A stretch of DNA of 64,000 bases from Paenibacillus sp. LS1 (GTDB lineage: Bacteria; Bacillota; Bacilli; Paenibacillales; Paenibacillaceae), in the NCBI RefSeq assembly GCF_026013365.1, contig NZ_JAPDOE010000006.1:1-64000 (forward strand). The letters are read 5' to 3'. This document shows, in pieces, positions 15,547 through 24,116 of this stretch. Within the stretch, counting starts at the first letter, position 1; each line of letters starts with the position of its first letter. The notes beneath the pieces were generated by a model that was not told where the DNA came from, ran no database searches, and worked only from the letters and a program-made list of their open reading frames with translations. The position numbers were made by a program, and so were the translations under genes.

Positions 15547-17097
15547 CTACCCTTGCATCGTCTTGTTCTGAAAAGCGGCGATATCCGCATACTCCTCTTC
15601 AAACTTACGGGATATGCGAATGAAGATCGGCAGCAGCTCCCGGTAGACGCGGACACTCTCTGGATCAGGCTGGTGACGATGCGTCGATCCGATCATACCG
15701 GAGACACCACTCAGAGAGTCGATGCGGCCCAGAGCATACAAGCCCAGTACGGCTGCGCCGAGACAGGAGCTTTCGATACTTTCGGGGATGATGACATCCT
15801 GATCGAAAATATCGGCCATCATCTGGCGCCATAGCTCGGAGCGGGCGAAGCCACCTGTGGCCTGGATTTTTTTCGGACGGCCGATCTTTTCTTCAATCGC
15901 CAGCATGACCGTATACAGGTTGAACAATACACCTTCGAGCGCAGCGCGAATCATATGTTCTTTCTTATGATGCAGCGTCAGGCCGAAGAACGATCCGCGT
16001 GCATTGGGATTCCAGAGTGGAGCCCGCTCACCGGTCATGTACGGATGGAACAAAAGGCCTTCCGAACCCGGAGGTACGTTTTCCGCTACACGAGTGAGCA
16101 CTTCATATGGATCGATGCCAAGTCGTTTCGCTGTTTCCACCTCGGAAGCTGCAAACTCATCCCGAATCCAGCGGAAAATAACACCGCCATTGTTCACCGG
16201 TCCGCCAATGACCCAGGCATCCTCCGTGAGCGCATAACAGAAGAAGCGTCCTTTTGGATCGGTAACCGGTTTGTCCACCACCGTACGAATCGCTCCACTG
16301 GTACCAATGGTCACCGCCACGACGCCTGGATCAATGGCGTTCACGCCCAGATTGGAGAGCACACCATCACTTGCACCGATGACAAATGGTGTGGTGACCG
16401 CAATGCCCATCTCCTTGGCGTACTCCGGGTGCAATCCATGTTTCAGCACATGTGTGGTCGGTACAAGTCGGGATAGATACTCCGGGGTAATGCCTGCCAC
16501 GTGAAGCGCTTCTGCATCCCAGTCGAGTTTTTCCAGATTCATGAGTCCGGTGGCGGAGGCCATCGAGTGATCAATGACGTATTCAGAGAATAATTTATAG
16601 AAAACATATTCTTTCATGGATATGAATTTGTACGTCTGTCTGAACAGTTCCGGTTGATCCCGGGTGAGCCACATGATCTTGGTGAGTGGGGACATCGGAT
16701 GAATCGGCGTACCTGTTCTCAGATAGATTTCGTGACCATTCATCTCGGATTTGAGTGCTTCGGTCCACTCGGCACTGCGATTATCTGCCCATGTCATGGC
16801 CCGCATCAGGGGTTTGCCGTGTTGATTGACTGGCAGAATGCTGTGCATGGCCGAACTGAAGGATACAAACAGGATATCCTCTGGCTTTACTCCCGCTTTG
16901 GAAGTGGCCTGTTTAACGGATTCGATGACTGCTTTGAAAATATCTTCCGCATCCTGCTCCGCAATCGCAGGTGTGGGGGTGTGCAGCGGATAATCGGCAC
17001 TGCCTTGAGCCACAATGGTTCCGTTCTGTTCAAACAAGACGGCCTTGGTGGAGGTCGTGCCGATATCTACGCCGATCATATAGGGTGAAGAAGCCAT
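15547..17097 (-). CDS. gntK: gluconokinase (FGGY family)
   Basis: A 516-residue sugar kinase that phosphorylates D-gluconate to 6-phosphogluconate. It resembles B. subtilis GntK along its length: MIGVDIGTTSTKAVLFEQNG, FVSFSSAMHSILPV, GTPIHPMSPLTKIMWL, IGASDGVLSNLGVNAI, TIGTSGAIRT and HPYMTGERAPLWNPNARGSFFGLT. AGAGGGATG precedes the ATG. There is no gluconate permease or GntR nearby; instead a sugar ABC importer lies 121 bases upstream on the same strand, so the pair may handle an imported aldonate or a glycoside that yields one. Confidence 0.93.
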   Translation of the reverse strand: MASSPYMIGVDIGTTSTKAVLFEQNGTIVAQGSADYPLHTPTPAIAEQDAEDIFKAVIESVKQATSKAGVKPEDILFVSFSSAMHSILPVNQHGKPLMRAMTWADNRSAEWTEALKSEMNGHEIYLRTGTPIHPMSPLTKIMWLTRDQPELFRQTYKFISMKEYVFYKLFSEYVIDHSMASATGLMNLEKLDWDAEALHVAGITPEYLSRLVPTTHVLKHGLHPEYAKEMGIAVTTPFVIGASDGVLSNLGVNAIDPGVVAVTIGTSGAIRTVVDKPVTDPKGRFFCYALTEDAWVIGGPVNNGGVIFRWIRDEFAASEVETAKRLGIDPYEVLTRVAENVPPGSEGLLFHPYMTGERAPLWNPNARGSFFGLTLHHKKEHMIRAALEGVLFNLYTVMLAIEEKIGRPKKIQATGGFARSELWRQMMADIFDQDVIIPESIESSCLGAAVLGLYALGRIDSLSGVSGMIGSTHRHQPDPESVRVYRELLPIFIRISRKFEEEYADIAAFQNKTMQG

Positions 17098-17218
17098 TTT
17101 GTCATCCCTCTTTCTTGAATATATAAGGTGGCGCTATTCATCCAACTTATATGGCATCTGTTATTTCATATATAGATAAGAATATCAGACTTGAGGGATG
17201 GATCAAAATGCCGCAATC

Positions 17219-18046
17219 TTAATCCTTCACCGCCCCTGCGGCAATATCCGAGATGAACTGACGGCTGATGAACAGGAACATGACGATGAGTGGAATGACG
17301 GCAAGCAACGTGCCTGCGATGACCATTGCATAGTCTGTGTTGTACAGTCCGTTTAATTGAGACAACGCAATCTGCAACGTATACTTGCGTTCATCCGTCA
17401 GGACGATCAAAGGCCACAGATAATCATTCCATACACCAATAAAGGTGAACGCGCCGAGGAAAGCAAAGGCAGGTCGCAAGATTGGCAACGCCACGTTCCA
17501 ATAGAGTCGGAAGAAATTACAGCCGTCGATCCGGCCCGCATCCAGTAGATCGTTCGGAATCGACTCTGTTGCATACTGGCGAATCCAGAAGATGCCGAAG
17601 GCGTTTACCATGCCCGGTATGATGAGGGCTTTGAAGGAACCGACCCATCCGAACGTTGCCATCAGCACGAAGGAAGGCACCAGCGAGAGCTGAGAAGGTA
17701 CCATCATGGTCGCGAGCAGCAGGATGAAGAGCCACTTTTTGCCGGGAAATTCAAACTTCGCAAACGCAAACCCTGCCAATGAGTCAAAAAACAGCACCAG
17801 GATCGTGACTAAGCCCGACACAAACAACGTATTCAGAAAAGCGCCCCAGAAATCAATCTGCTGCAACACCCGCGTGATATTATTCCACAGTTCACCGCCG
17901 AACCAGAGCTGGGGTGGGAACTTGTAAATATCGGACGTTGTCCGGGTGGACATTACAATCAGCCAATAGAACGGGAACATGGATATGAGCATGCCCCCGA
18001 TAAGACCGGTATACAACACCAGCGATTTGAGGTGTTTGGTCGCCAT
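17219..18046 (-). CDS. carbohydrate ABC transporter permease, MalG/AraQ type
   Basis: A 275-residue inner-membrane permease with six hydrophobic segments. The cytoplasmic loop that docks the ATPase is LLDAGRIDGCNFFRLYWNVALPILRPA, the EAA motif of sugar (CUT1) permeases. The end ISDIAAGAVKD is the typical MalG-type terminus. GGGGGAG precedes the ATG. It is third in the order binding protein, MalF-type permease, MalG-type permease; no ATPase gene is present, as in B. subtilis systems served by the shared MsmX ATPase. Confidence 0.92.
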   Translation of the reverse strand: MATKHLKSLVLYTGLIGGMLISMFPFYWLIVMSTRTTSDIYKFPPQLWFGGELWNNITRVLQQIDFWGAFLNTLFVSGLVTILVLFFDSLAGFAFAKFEFPGKKWLFILLLATMMVPSQLSLVPSFVLMATFGWVGSFKALIIPGMVNAFGIFWIRQYATESIPNDLLDAGRIDGCNFFRLYWNVALPILRPAFAFLGAFTFIGVWNDYLWPLIVLTDERKYTLQIALSQLNGLYNTDYAMVIAGTLLAVIPLIVMFLFISRQFISDIAAGAVKD

Positions 18047-18066
18047 GTGCGCTCCCCCTTATCACA

Positions 18067-19017
18067 TCAGGATGATTTGCCTTGAACAAGCTTCCAGTTC
18101 ACAATCGAGAACAGGGCGATAATGAGGAACATGCCCCAACCAACGGCAGCGCCATATCCGAAGTAATTGTTAATGAAGGATTCACGGTAGAGGTACAATA
18201 CAATCGTCATGCCTGCTGCACCAGCGCCACCATCATTACCTACCAATACTTGTGGCTCGGTGAACAGCTGCATACCGCCGATCGTTGATGTAATGACCGT
18301 AAACAGGATCACAGGACGCAGCATCGGAATCGTAATTCGGAAAAAGGACTGTATCGCTGATGCGCCGTCAATCTTGGCTGCTTCGTATAACGTCTGCGGG
18401 ATACTCTGAAGTCCGGCCAGATAGATGACGGCGTTATATCCGGTCCACCGCCAGACCACCATGGAGGAGATTGCGACTTTGATGCCCCATGGTGCATTAA
18501 GCCACTCCACAACAGGTAGCCCAACCGACTGCAACAGATAGTTGAGAAAGCCATAATTGTTGGCAAATAAAGCACCGAAGATAATGGCTACCGCCACAAT
18601 GGATGTGACGTTCGGCAGGAAATAACCGACCCGAAACAGGGTGCGGAACTTCACAAATGGTGCATGCAGCAGAAAGGCAATAATCAGGGCGAAGAAGAGC
18701 ATCGGAACCGTCGAATAGATCCAGATCATGAATGTGTTACCCACAGCTTGCCAGAACTCGGCATCGGTCAGCATGTATTTGAAATTGTTAAGTCCGTTAA
18801 ACGTCATGACACCAATGCCATCCCACTTATGAAAAGCCAGATAAAGTGAGAACCCGATCGGGAACAGGCCAAACACCGCAAACAGAATATAAAACGGCGA
18901 TATCGCAACATAGAGTGCACGGTGCTCCCACATTCTGGCCCACAGTGACTTCTGCCGATCCAGATCAGGTCTTGCATTTCCGGGATCGGGAGTAAGACGA
19001 GGTTCAGTTACAGCCAT
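18067..19017 (-). CDS. carbohydrate ABC transporter permease, MalF/LacF type
   Basis: A 316-residue permease with a short hydrophilic N-terminus and six membrane segments. The EAA loop is LYEAAKIDGASAIQSFFRITIPMLRPV. AAAGGAGG lies upstream of the ATG. It forms the membrane channel with the next gene and receives substrate from the lipoprotein encoded upstream. Confidence 0.93.
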   Translation of the reverse strand: MAVTEPRLTPDPGNARPDLDRQKSLWARMWEHRALYVAISPFYILFAVFGLFPIGFSLYLAFHKWDGIGVMTFNGLNNFKYMLTDAEFWQAVGNTFMIWIYSTVPMLFFALIIAFLLHAPFVKFRTLFRVGYFLPNVTSIVAVAIIFGALFANNYGFLNYLLQSVGLPVVEWLNAPWGIKVAISSMVVWRWTGYNAVIYLAGLQSIPQTLYEAAKIDGASAIQSFFRITIPMLRPVILFTVITSTIGGMQLFTEPQVLVGNDGGAGAAGMTIVLYLYRESFINNYFGYGAAVGWGMFLIIALFSIVNWKLVQGKSS

Positions 19018-19061
19018 ATGAATTCCTCCTTTGCGGATAACGAAACCACACGTTCTTCAGG

Positions 19062-20336
19062 TTAACGCTGCAATTCCCGCTCGACGCGGTGTACTGTATC
19101 TGTCCAGACCTGTTGTGGATCGGCATTTTGCTTCGCCACATCATTCAGCCGCCGGGTGATAATGTTGTGTACGGATGGGTATCTTTCGCCAAAAAAAGCA
19201 TCCGGCACTTGCTGTGCCGATTCGGCAAATACAGGGCCTGTCGCCTGTCCGCCGAAGAAAGGTTCTTCCTCTTTCATGGCAGGGTCATCAAACACACCTG
19301 GTGCAGAAGGGAACAGGTTCAATGTCTGATATTGCTCCAACTGATTCTCGGGACTTTGCAGCCAGCGAACCAGTTCAAAGGCTTCCTGAGGATGCTCACT
19401 CGACTTCAGGATGGACAAGAATGATCCTCCGTTATTGCCATCTCCCCCTGGTGCCCGAGCAACTCGCCATTTTCCCGATGTATCGGGAGCGGCTTCCTGG
19501 AGCACTTGCTTCATCCAAACAGCGCCCACGAACGAGGCAATCTCACCATTATTCATCGCTGCGTTCCAGCCTGGAGTCCAGCCGTCTGCATTGGCAAGTA
19601 GTCCCTTCTCTTTGAAGGCAATGGATGTATCCCAGCTTGTTCGCACCAGAGCGGAATCCATGCCGATGAATGAACCATCTGGACGGAAATAACGTTCAGC
19701 TCCTTGGGACAACACTTGGTTGTAAACGCTTCCAATGTTATCGGTCAGAAATACCTTGCCTCCGAATTTCTCCTTAATCTGTTCTCCGGCAGCGGCATAT
19801 GCATCCCAGCTGTTAATCTGACGTGTAACGTCATCGGGATCAGATGGCAATCCGGCCTCCTTGAAGAGATCTTCACGATAGAAGAGAGCTGTCGGTCCCG
19901 TATCCATCGGGAACCCGATCATCTGTCCATTTGGCGTAACGCCTTGCTTCCATTTCCACGGCAGATACTGGTCTTCAATATCGCCTGCACCGAGATCATA
20001 CAGATTATAGAAACGGTCCTCACTGGGGAATAGCTCCATGATCCAGTCGTTCAATGCCACAATGTCTGGTTCACCTGAGCGTGCAGCGAGTGTTGTTTTA
20101 AGCTTTGCCTTGAAATCACCGCCGATTTTCTGAGCTGTCAGTTCAATGTTAGGGAACTTTTCCTTAGCCCTGGCAATCAACTTATCATCGATGGAACGGT
20201 TCCAGTACCATAATGTAAGCGTTACCTTTTTGTTGCTCGCTGAATCGTCCTGTCCGGGCCAGATGGAGCATCCGCTTATGAGCAGGACGCAGACCATCAG
20301 TATGGCTGTCCAGCATGTTCTTTTCCGGCGGATCAT
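19062..20336 (-). CDS. sugar-binding lipoprotein of an ABC importer
   Basis: A 424-residue extracellular solute-binding protein (family 1). A signal peptide ends in the lipobox LLISGC, so it is lipid-anchored outside the membrane. The mature part begins VTLTLWYWNRSIDDKL and has PNGQMIGFPMDTGPTALFYREDLFKEAGLP, typical of CUT1 binding proteins. I choose ATG 20336 because AGGGGG is 8 bases upstream; another ATG two codons earlier is too close to it. Substrate is unknown. A near-perfect catabolite-responsive element lies inside the gene at 19721-19734. Confidence 0.9.
   Translation of the reverse strand: MIRRKRTCWTAILMVCVLLISGCSIWPGQDDSASNKKVTLTLWYWNRSIDDKLIARAKEKFPNIELTAQKIGGDFKAKLKTTLAARSGEPDIVALNDWIMELFPSEDRFYNLYDLGAGDIEDQYLPWKWKQGVTPNGQMIGFPMDTGPTALFYREDLFKEAGLPSDPDDVTRQINSWDAYAAAGEQIKEKFGGKVFLTDNIGSVYNQVLSQGAERYFRPDGSFIGMDSALVRTSWDTSIAFKEKGLLANADGWTPGWNAAMNNGEIASFVGAVWMKQVLQEAAPDTSGKWRVARAPGGDGNNGGSFLSILKSSEHPQEAFELVRWLQSPENQLEQYQTLNLFPSAPGVFDDPAMKEEEPFFGGQATGPVFAESAQQVPDAFFGERYPSVHNIITRRLNDVAKQNADPQQVWTDTVHRVERELQR
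19721..19734. promoter_or_regulatory. candidate intragenic catabolite-responsive element (cre)
   Basis: On the minus strand TGGAAGCGTTTACA matches the CcpA consensus TGWNANCGNTNWCA except at one position and differs by a few bases from the classic xyl cre. It lies about 600 bases inside the binding-protein gene. Confidence 0.45.
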
Positions 20337-20477
20337 ATGCATTACCCCCTCATCGTTAAGTTCGAGGCATGAAGTGCTTTGGACTACAACATTAGTGTAT
20401 GAGCAGTTTATAAACTCATACCCAATATTCCTGAAATGAAACACATATTTGTGTCGGTTGCGTAACATAAATTGGGT

Positions 20478-20581
20478 AGTTACTTTAAAAATAAAAGTTA
20501 CTTGACACATTATAATTTTTATTCTAAACTAACTTACATAAAGTAACTAATGATGATGAGAATAATATAGATGCGTACTAT
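20478..20581 (+). promoter_or_regulatory. ribA promoter region with repeated AGTTACTT boxes
   Basis: A sigma-A-like promoter TTGACA (20502-20507), 17-bp spacer, TAAACT (20525-20530) is visible. AGTTACTT occurs at 20478 and 20496 and inverted at 20540-20548; the second box overlaps the -35. The downstream part (ACTTAC...AAGTAACT, an AT-rich -10-like box, then GCGTACTAT) resembles the region upstream of the DoxX gene at 27.5 kb. Confidence 0.55.
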
Positions 20582-20659
20582 ATAACGTCCAAGTGATCCA
20601 ATTTCGCTTTGGATGCGAATCAATCAACAGACAAGTTGGCCTAAACAGGAGGAACGACA

Positions 20660-21427
20660 ATGATCAATTCACATATTATTCAACTGCTTGCCCCTAAAAT
20701 TCAGACTTTTCCGAGTGGAAAAGAATTCATATACCTCGTGGGACCGATTAAGCTCCCGGTAAACCTCGATGGGGAGACCAAGACATTCCAGTGGTATAGC
20801 TGGATGAAGTCAGACAAAGCGATGGAGAGCGGCGAGTTAATTGAATCTCTTGCTGCTGCTGAACTGGCAGAGCGCCAGCAATCCAGTGTCCTGGTGTATG
20901 GCGACTTTGCCGAAGCACAGGATGCCCTTATTCGCATGCACAGTATCTGTCATACAGGCGACATCTTTGGCAGCAAACGCTGTGACTGCGGTTTCCAACT
21001 GGAGCAATCCATGAAGATGATTGCCGCACACGGAGCAGGCGCACTATTCTACCTTGCGAACCATGAAGGCCGTGGCATCGGTCTGTTCAGCAAAGCCATG
21101 GCGTACATTTTGCAAGAAGAAGGTCTGGATACGGTAGATGCGAACTTGCAGCTCGGATTCACGGACGATGCCCGTAATTATGACGATGCGATTGCTGTGT
21201 TGCGTGCGCTTCGCTCCGCACCGGTTACATTGATCACGAACAACCCACGGAAGCTGGCTGCTTTGCAGGAAGCGGGATTAAATGTGGGCGGACGTGTGCC
21301 ACTGTGGGGAGATCGCTCTGCTTTCAACGAGAAATACCTGCAAACGAAAGTGAACCGTTCTGGTCACTTGGCGGAAAGTGATGGCTGGGCTGTGGCAGAG
21401 ACGCTGCTTCCACATGCGCAAGCTTAA
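20660..21427 (+). CDS. ribA: GTP cyclohydrolase II
   Basis: A 255-residue stand-alone RibA that opens the GTP ring in the first step of riboflavin synthesis. Zinc ligands are C97, C108 and C110 in ICHTGDIFGSKRCDCG; HEGRGIGLFSK carries the GTP-binding and catalytic region; ITNNPRKLAAL is the C-terminal signature. The usual HSEC is HSIC here. It is not fused to RibB and no other rib gene is nearby, which suggests a second, conditionally expressed copy. AGGAGG is 8 bases before the ATG. Confidence 0.92.
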   Translation: MINSHIIQLLAPKIQTFPSGKEFIYLVGPIKLPVNLDGETKTFQWYSWMKSDKAMESGELIESLAAAELAERQQSSVLVYGDFAEAQDALIRMHSICHTGDIFGSKRCDCGFQLEQSMKMIAAHGAGALFYLANHEGRGIGLFSKAMAYILQEEGLDTVDANLQLGFTDDARNYDDAIAVLRALRSAPVTLITNNPRKLAALQEAGLNVGGRVPLWGDRSAFNEKYLQTKVNRSGHLAESDGWAVAETLLPHAQA

Positions 21428-21461
21428 TCATTATTCATTGAACATATACGATTAGCTGATT

Positions 21462-21510
21462 AGCCGTTGTTGTACTCTCCGATATGGAGAAGTATGCAGC
21501 GGCTTTTTTG
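21462..21510 (+). terminator. intrinsic terminator between ribA and glpP
   Basis: A long imperfect stem (AGCCG...CTCC gatat GGAG...CGGCT) is followed by TTTTTTG. It ends ribA transcription; since it also precedes glpP-glpK it could be an attenuator that GlpP overcomes. Confidence 0.75.
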
Positions 21511-21618
21511 TATGGATCATAACGCAGTGCTCAGATTTTTCTGATTCACGGAATGCTTGCCGTTCGCACAGTACGGATTATACAATATAGGCATCTGATG
21601 AATGCGGGAGGAACGAAG

Positions 21619-22188
21619 GTGCCATTTGAGGGACAACGTATGTTGCCGGCTGCGAAGAGCATGAAGCAGTTTGAAGCGATAATTGAAGGCCCTTATACCT
21701 ATGGGGTGATGCTGGAAACCCATATTGCACAGCTTCAGAGTGTAATGGACGAGGCTCGGCGGTATGACAAAAAGATACTTTTGCATGCAGATCTGGTACA
21801 GGGATTGAAGAACGATGAGTATGCGGCAGAGTATCTGTGTCAGCACATTCGCCCGGCAGGGCTGATCTCTACACGTGCAAGTGTCATTCAGAAGGCGAAG
21901 CAGAAAGGCATTACAGCGATTCAACGTATTTTCCTGCTGGACACCCATGCATTGGAGAAAAGTTATCTGTTGCTGGCCAAAACCCAACCTGATTATATTG
22001 AGGTACTACCTGGCGTCATTCCGCATATTATTGCGGAAGTATCTGTACGCACGGGCATCCCCATTATTGCGGGGGGATTGATCCGTTCACCGGAAGAGGT
22101 TGAACTTGCACTTGGCGTAGGGGCTACGGCAGTGACCACATCCAACGCAGATCTGATCCGACACTTTGAGAAATCGCTTACACCGTAA
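21619..22188 (+). CDS. glpP: glycerol-3-phosphate-responsive antiterminator GlpP
   Basis: A 189-residue RNA-acting regulator. With glycerol-3-phosphate bound it prevents termination in leaders of glp genes. It aligns well with B. subtilis GlpP: MLPAAKSMKQFEAII, YGVMLETHIAQLQ, HADLVQGLKNDEYAAEYLCQ, GLISTRASVIQKAKQKGITAIQR, DYIEVLPGVIPHII, GTGATAVTTSNADL-like end. I use GTG 21619, which has GGGAGGAA 7 bases upstream and gives the family length; an upstream ATG would add unrelated residues. glpK follows after 28 bases. Confidence 0.93.
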   Translation: MPFEGQRMLPAAKSMKQFEAIIEGPYTYGVMLETHIAQLQSVMDEARRYDKKILLHADLVQGLKNDEYAAEYLCQHIRPAGLISTRASVIQKAKQKGITAIQRIFLLDTHALEKSYLLLAKTQPDYIEVLPGVIPHIIAEVSVRTGIPIIAGGLIRSPEEVELALGVGATAVTTSNADLIRHFEKSLTP

Positions 22189-22216
22189 AAAGAACCCACA
22201 ACAGGAGGTTGTCTGT

Positions 22217-23704
22217 ATGGAAAAATATATATTGGCTCTGGATCAGGGAACGACAAGCTCCCGAGCTATTCTGTTTAATCGCGGCGGGGAGATTGTGCAC
22301 ATTGCACAGCAGGAATTCCCTCAATATTTTCCCAAACCGGGCTGGGTAGAGCAGAATGCCAACGAAATCTGGAGTTCCATTCTAGCCGTGATGGCCTCGT
22401 GTCTGGCAGAGAGCGGGATCAAACCGGTCCAGATTGCCGGAATTGGAATTACGAATCAACGGGAGACCGTCGTGGTATGGGACAAAGAAACAGGCAGACC
22501 TATCTATAATGCGGTCGTATGGCAGTCCAGACAGACCGCAGATATCTGTGAAGAATTGAAGATGCAGGGACTCGGAGACCTTTTCCGAAGCAAAACAGGA
22601 TTACTGATCGATCCCTACTTCTCGGGAACGAAGGTCAAGTGGATTCTGGATCATGTCCCTGGTGCCCGGAAGCGAGCCGAGAAGGGTGAATTGCTGTTTG
22701 GCACGATTGATAGCTGGCTGATCTGGAAACTGAGCGGGGGGACACATGTCACGGATATATCCAATGCCTCACGTACCCTGATCTATAACATCTATGATCT
22801 GCAATGGGATGACGAATTGTTGGCTATCCTCGACATTCCCAAGGCCATGCTGCCAGAGGTGCGAGGTTCATCCGAGGTGTATGCACATACGACAGATTAT
22901 CATTTCTTCGGTCATCGAATTCCGATTGCGGGAGCGGCAGGAGATCAGCAGGCAGCGATGTTTGGTCAGGGCTGTTACACCAAGGGCAGTATGAAAAATA
23001 CATATGGGACCGGTTGTTTTATGCTTATGAATACGGGAGAGAACCCGGTACAATCCGATCACGGACTGATTACGACGATTGCCTGGGGGATGAATGGCAA
23101 GGTTGAATATGCGCTCGAAGGCAGCATTTTTGTTGCAGGGTCTGCGGTTCAGTGGCTGCGTGACGGATTAAGGATGCTTCGTTCATCAAAAGATAGTGAG
23201 GAATACGCCTCACGCGTGCCTTCGACAGACGGCGTTTATATGGTACCTGCATTTGTCGGACTGGGAAGCCCTTATTGGGATAGTGAGGTTAAGGGTGCGG
23301 TGTTTGGCATGACCCGAGGTACGACGAAGGAACACTTTATCCGTGCTACGCTGGAGGCGTTGGCATATCAGACCAAAGATGTATTGGAGGCAATGGAATC
23401 CGACTCAGGTATTCCCGTGCATGCTCTGCGTGTTGATGGCGGCGCGGCGGCCAATGATTTCCTTATGCAATTCCAGAGTGATATTCTGGGCATTCCTGTC
23501 GAACGACCGACCGTGAATGAAACGACTGCATTGGGTGCGGCTTATCTGGCAGGGCTGGCGGTTGGATATTGGACGAACGCGGATGAATTGACCGATCATG
23601 AAAATACCGAACGTGTCTTCCGGCCTGCTATGGCTGAGCAACAACGGACAGAACTGTATGCAGGCTGGAAGCGTGCAGTGAACGCAGCAATGGCTTTTAA
23701 ATAA
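22217..23704 (+). CDS. glpK: glycerol kinase
   Basis: A 495-residue FGGY kinase that makes glycerol-3-phosphate from glycerol and ATP. Signatures: YILALDQGTTSSRAILF, WVEQNANEIWSS, GITNQRETVVVWD, GTIDSWLIWKLSGG, AGAAGDQQAAMFGQ and LRVDGGAAANDFLMQFQ. AGGAGG lies 8 bases before ATG 22217; an upstream in-frame ATG overlaps glpP and is unlikely. It shares a transcript with glpP. No glycerol facilitator gene (glpF) is present in the window. Confidence 0.96.
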   Translation: MEKYILALDQGTTSSRAILFNRGGEIVHIAQQEFPQYFPKPGWVEQNANEIWSSILAVMASCLAESGIKPVQIAGIGITNQRETVVVWDKETGRPIYNAVVWQSRQTADICEELKMQGLGDLFRSKTGLLIDPYFSGTKVKWILDHVPGARKRAEKGELLFGTIDSWLIWKLSGGTHVTDISNASRTLIYNIYDLQWDDELLAILDIPKAMLPEVRGSSEVYAHTTDYHFFGHRIPIAGAAGDQQAAMFGQGCYTKGSMKNTYGTGCFMLMNTGENPVQSDHGLITTIAWGMNGKVEYALEGSIFVAGSAVQWLRDGLRMLRSSKDSEEYASRVPSTDGVYMVPAFVGLGSPYWDSEVKGAVFGMTRGTTKEHFIRATLEALAYQTKDVLEAMESDSGIPVHALRVDGGAAANDFLMQFQSDILGIPVERPTVNETTALGAAYLAGLAVGYWTNADELTDHENTERVFRPAMAEQQRTELYAGWKRAVNAAMAFK

Positions 23705-23952
23705 AAGAAAAGAAATGAAATTGAACTGCAATCCTCTTGATGTGGGTATTTGTACTTTTTAACTAAACTTATGTTATAAATGATATTTACTGGTGGAAAA
23801 TGATGCACAATTTACAGGGTTATTCTTCCTGGAGAAGCAAAACCATATGCCCACTATAAGGAAAATACTAAGGTTAGTGGATTCATTTGAAATTCCATCC
23901 TTTGGCAGAACAACTTTTTGAATTTTTTTTGAATAATGTGTCATTTCAGGAC

Positions 23953-23981
23953 TTCACGCCGTCAAAAATCTGTGATAGGAT
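23953..23981 (+). promoter_or_regulatory. sigma-A-type promoter of glpD
   Basis: TTCACG (23953-23958), 17-bp spacer, TAGGAT (23976-23981). Transcription would begin a few bases downstream and run into the attenuator at 24021. Confidence 0.5.
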
Positions 23982-24020
23982 AAAGGCACAAGTTAAAAAA
24001 TGATGTCTGGAGATCGGGAG

Positions 24021-24072
24021 GGACCACGTGCCGCTCAGCAATTGCTGAGCGAATGACGTGGTCCTTTTTTTG
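24021..24072 (+). promoter_or_regulatory. glpD leader terminator, probable GlpP antitermination target
   Basis: A strong stem with arms GGACCACGT and ACGTGGTCC and an inner CGCTCAGCA/TGCTGAGCG helix is followed by a long T run. It lies 45 bases before glpD and after the promoter, with no coding region in between. B. subtilis glpD has the same arrangement, controlled by GlpP. Confidence 0.8.
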
Positions 24073-24116
24073 TTTTTTTTGCGGAAACATAAAGGGAATC
24101 AATGGGAGGTTCAAGG

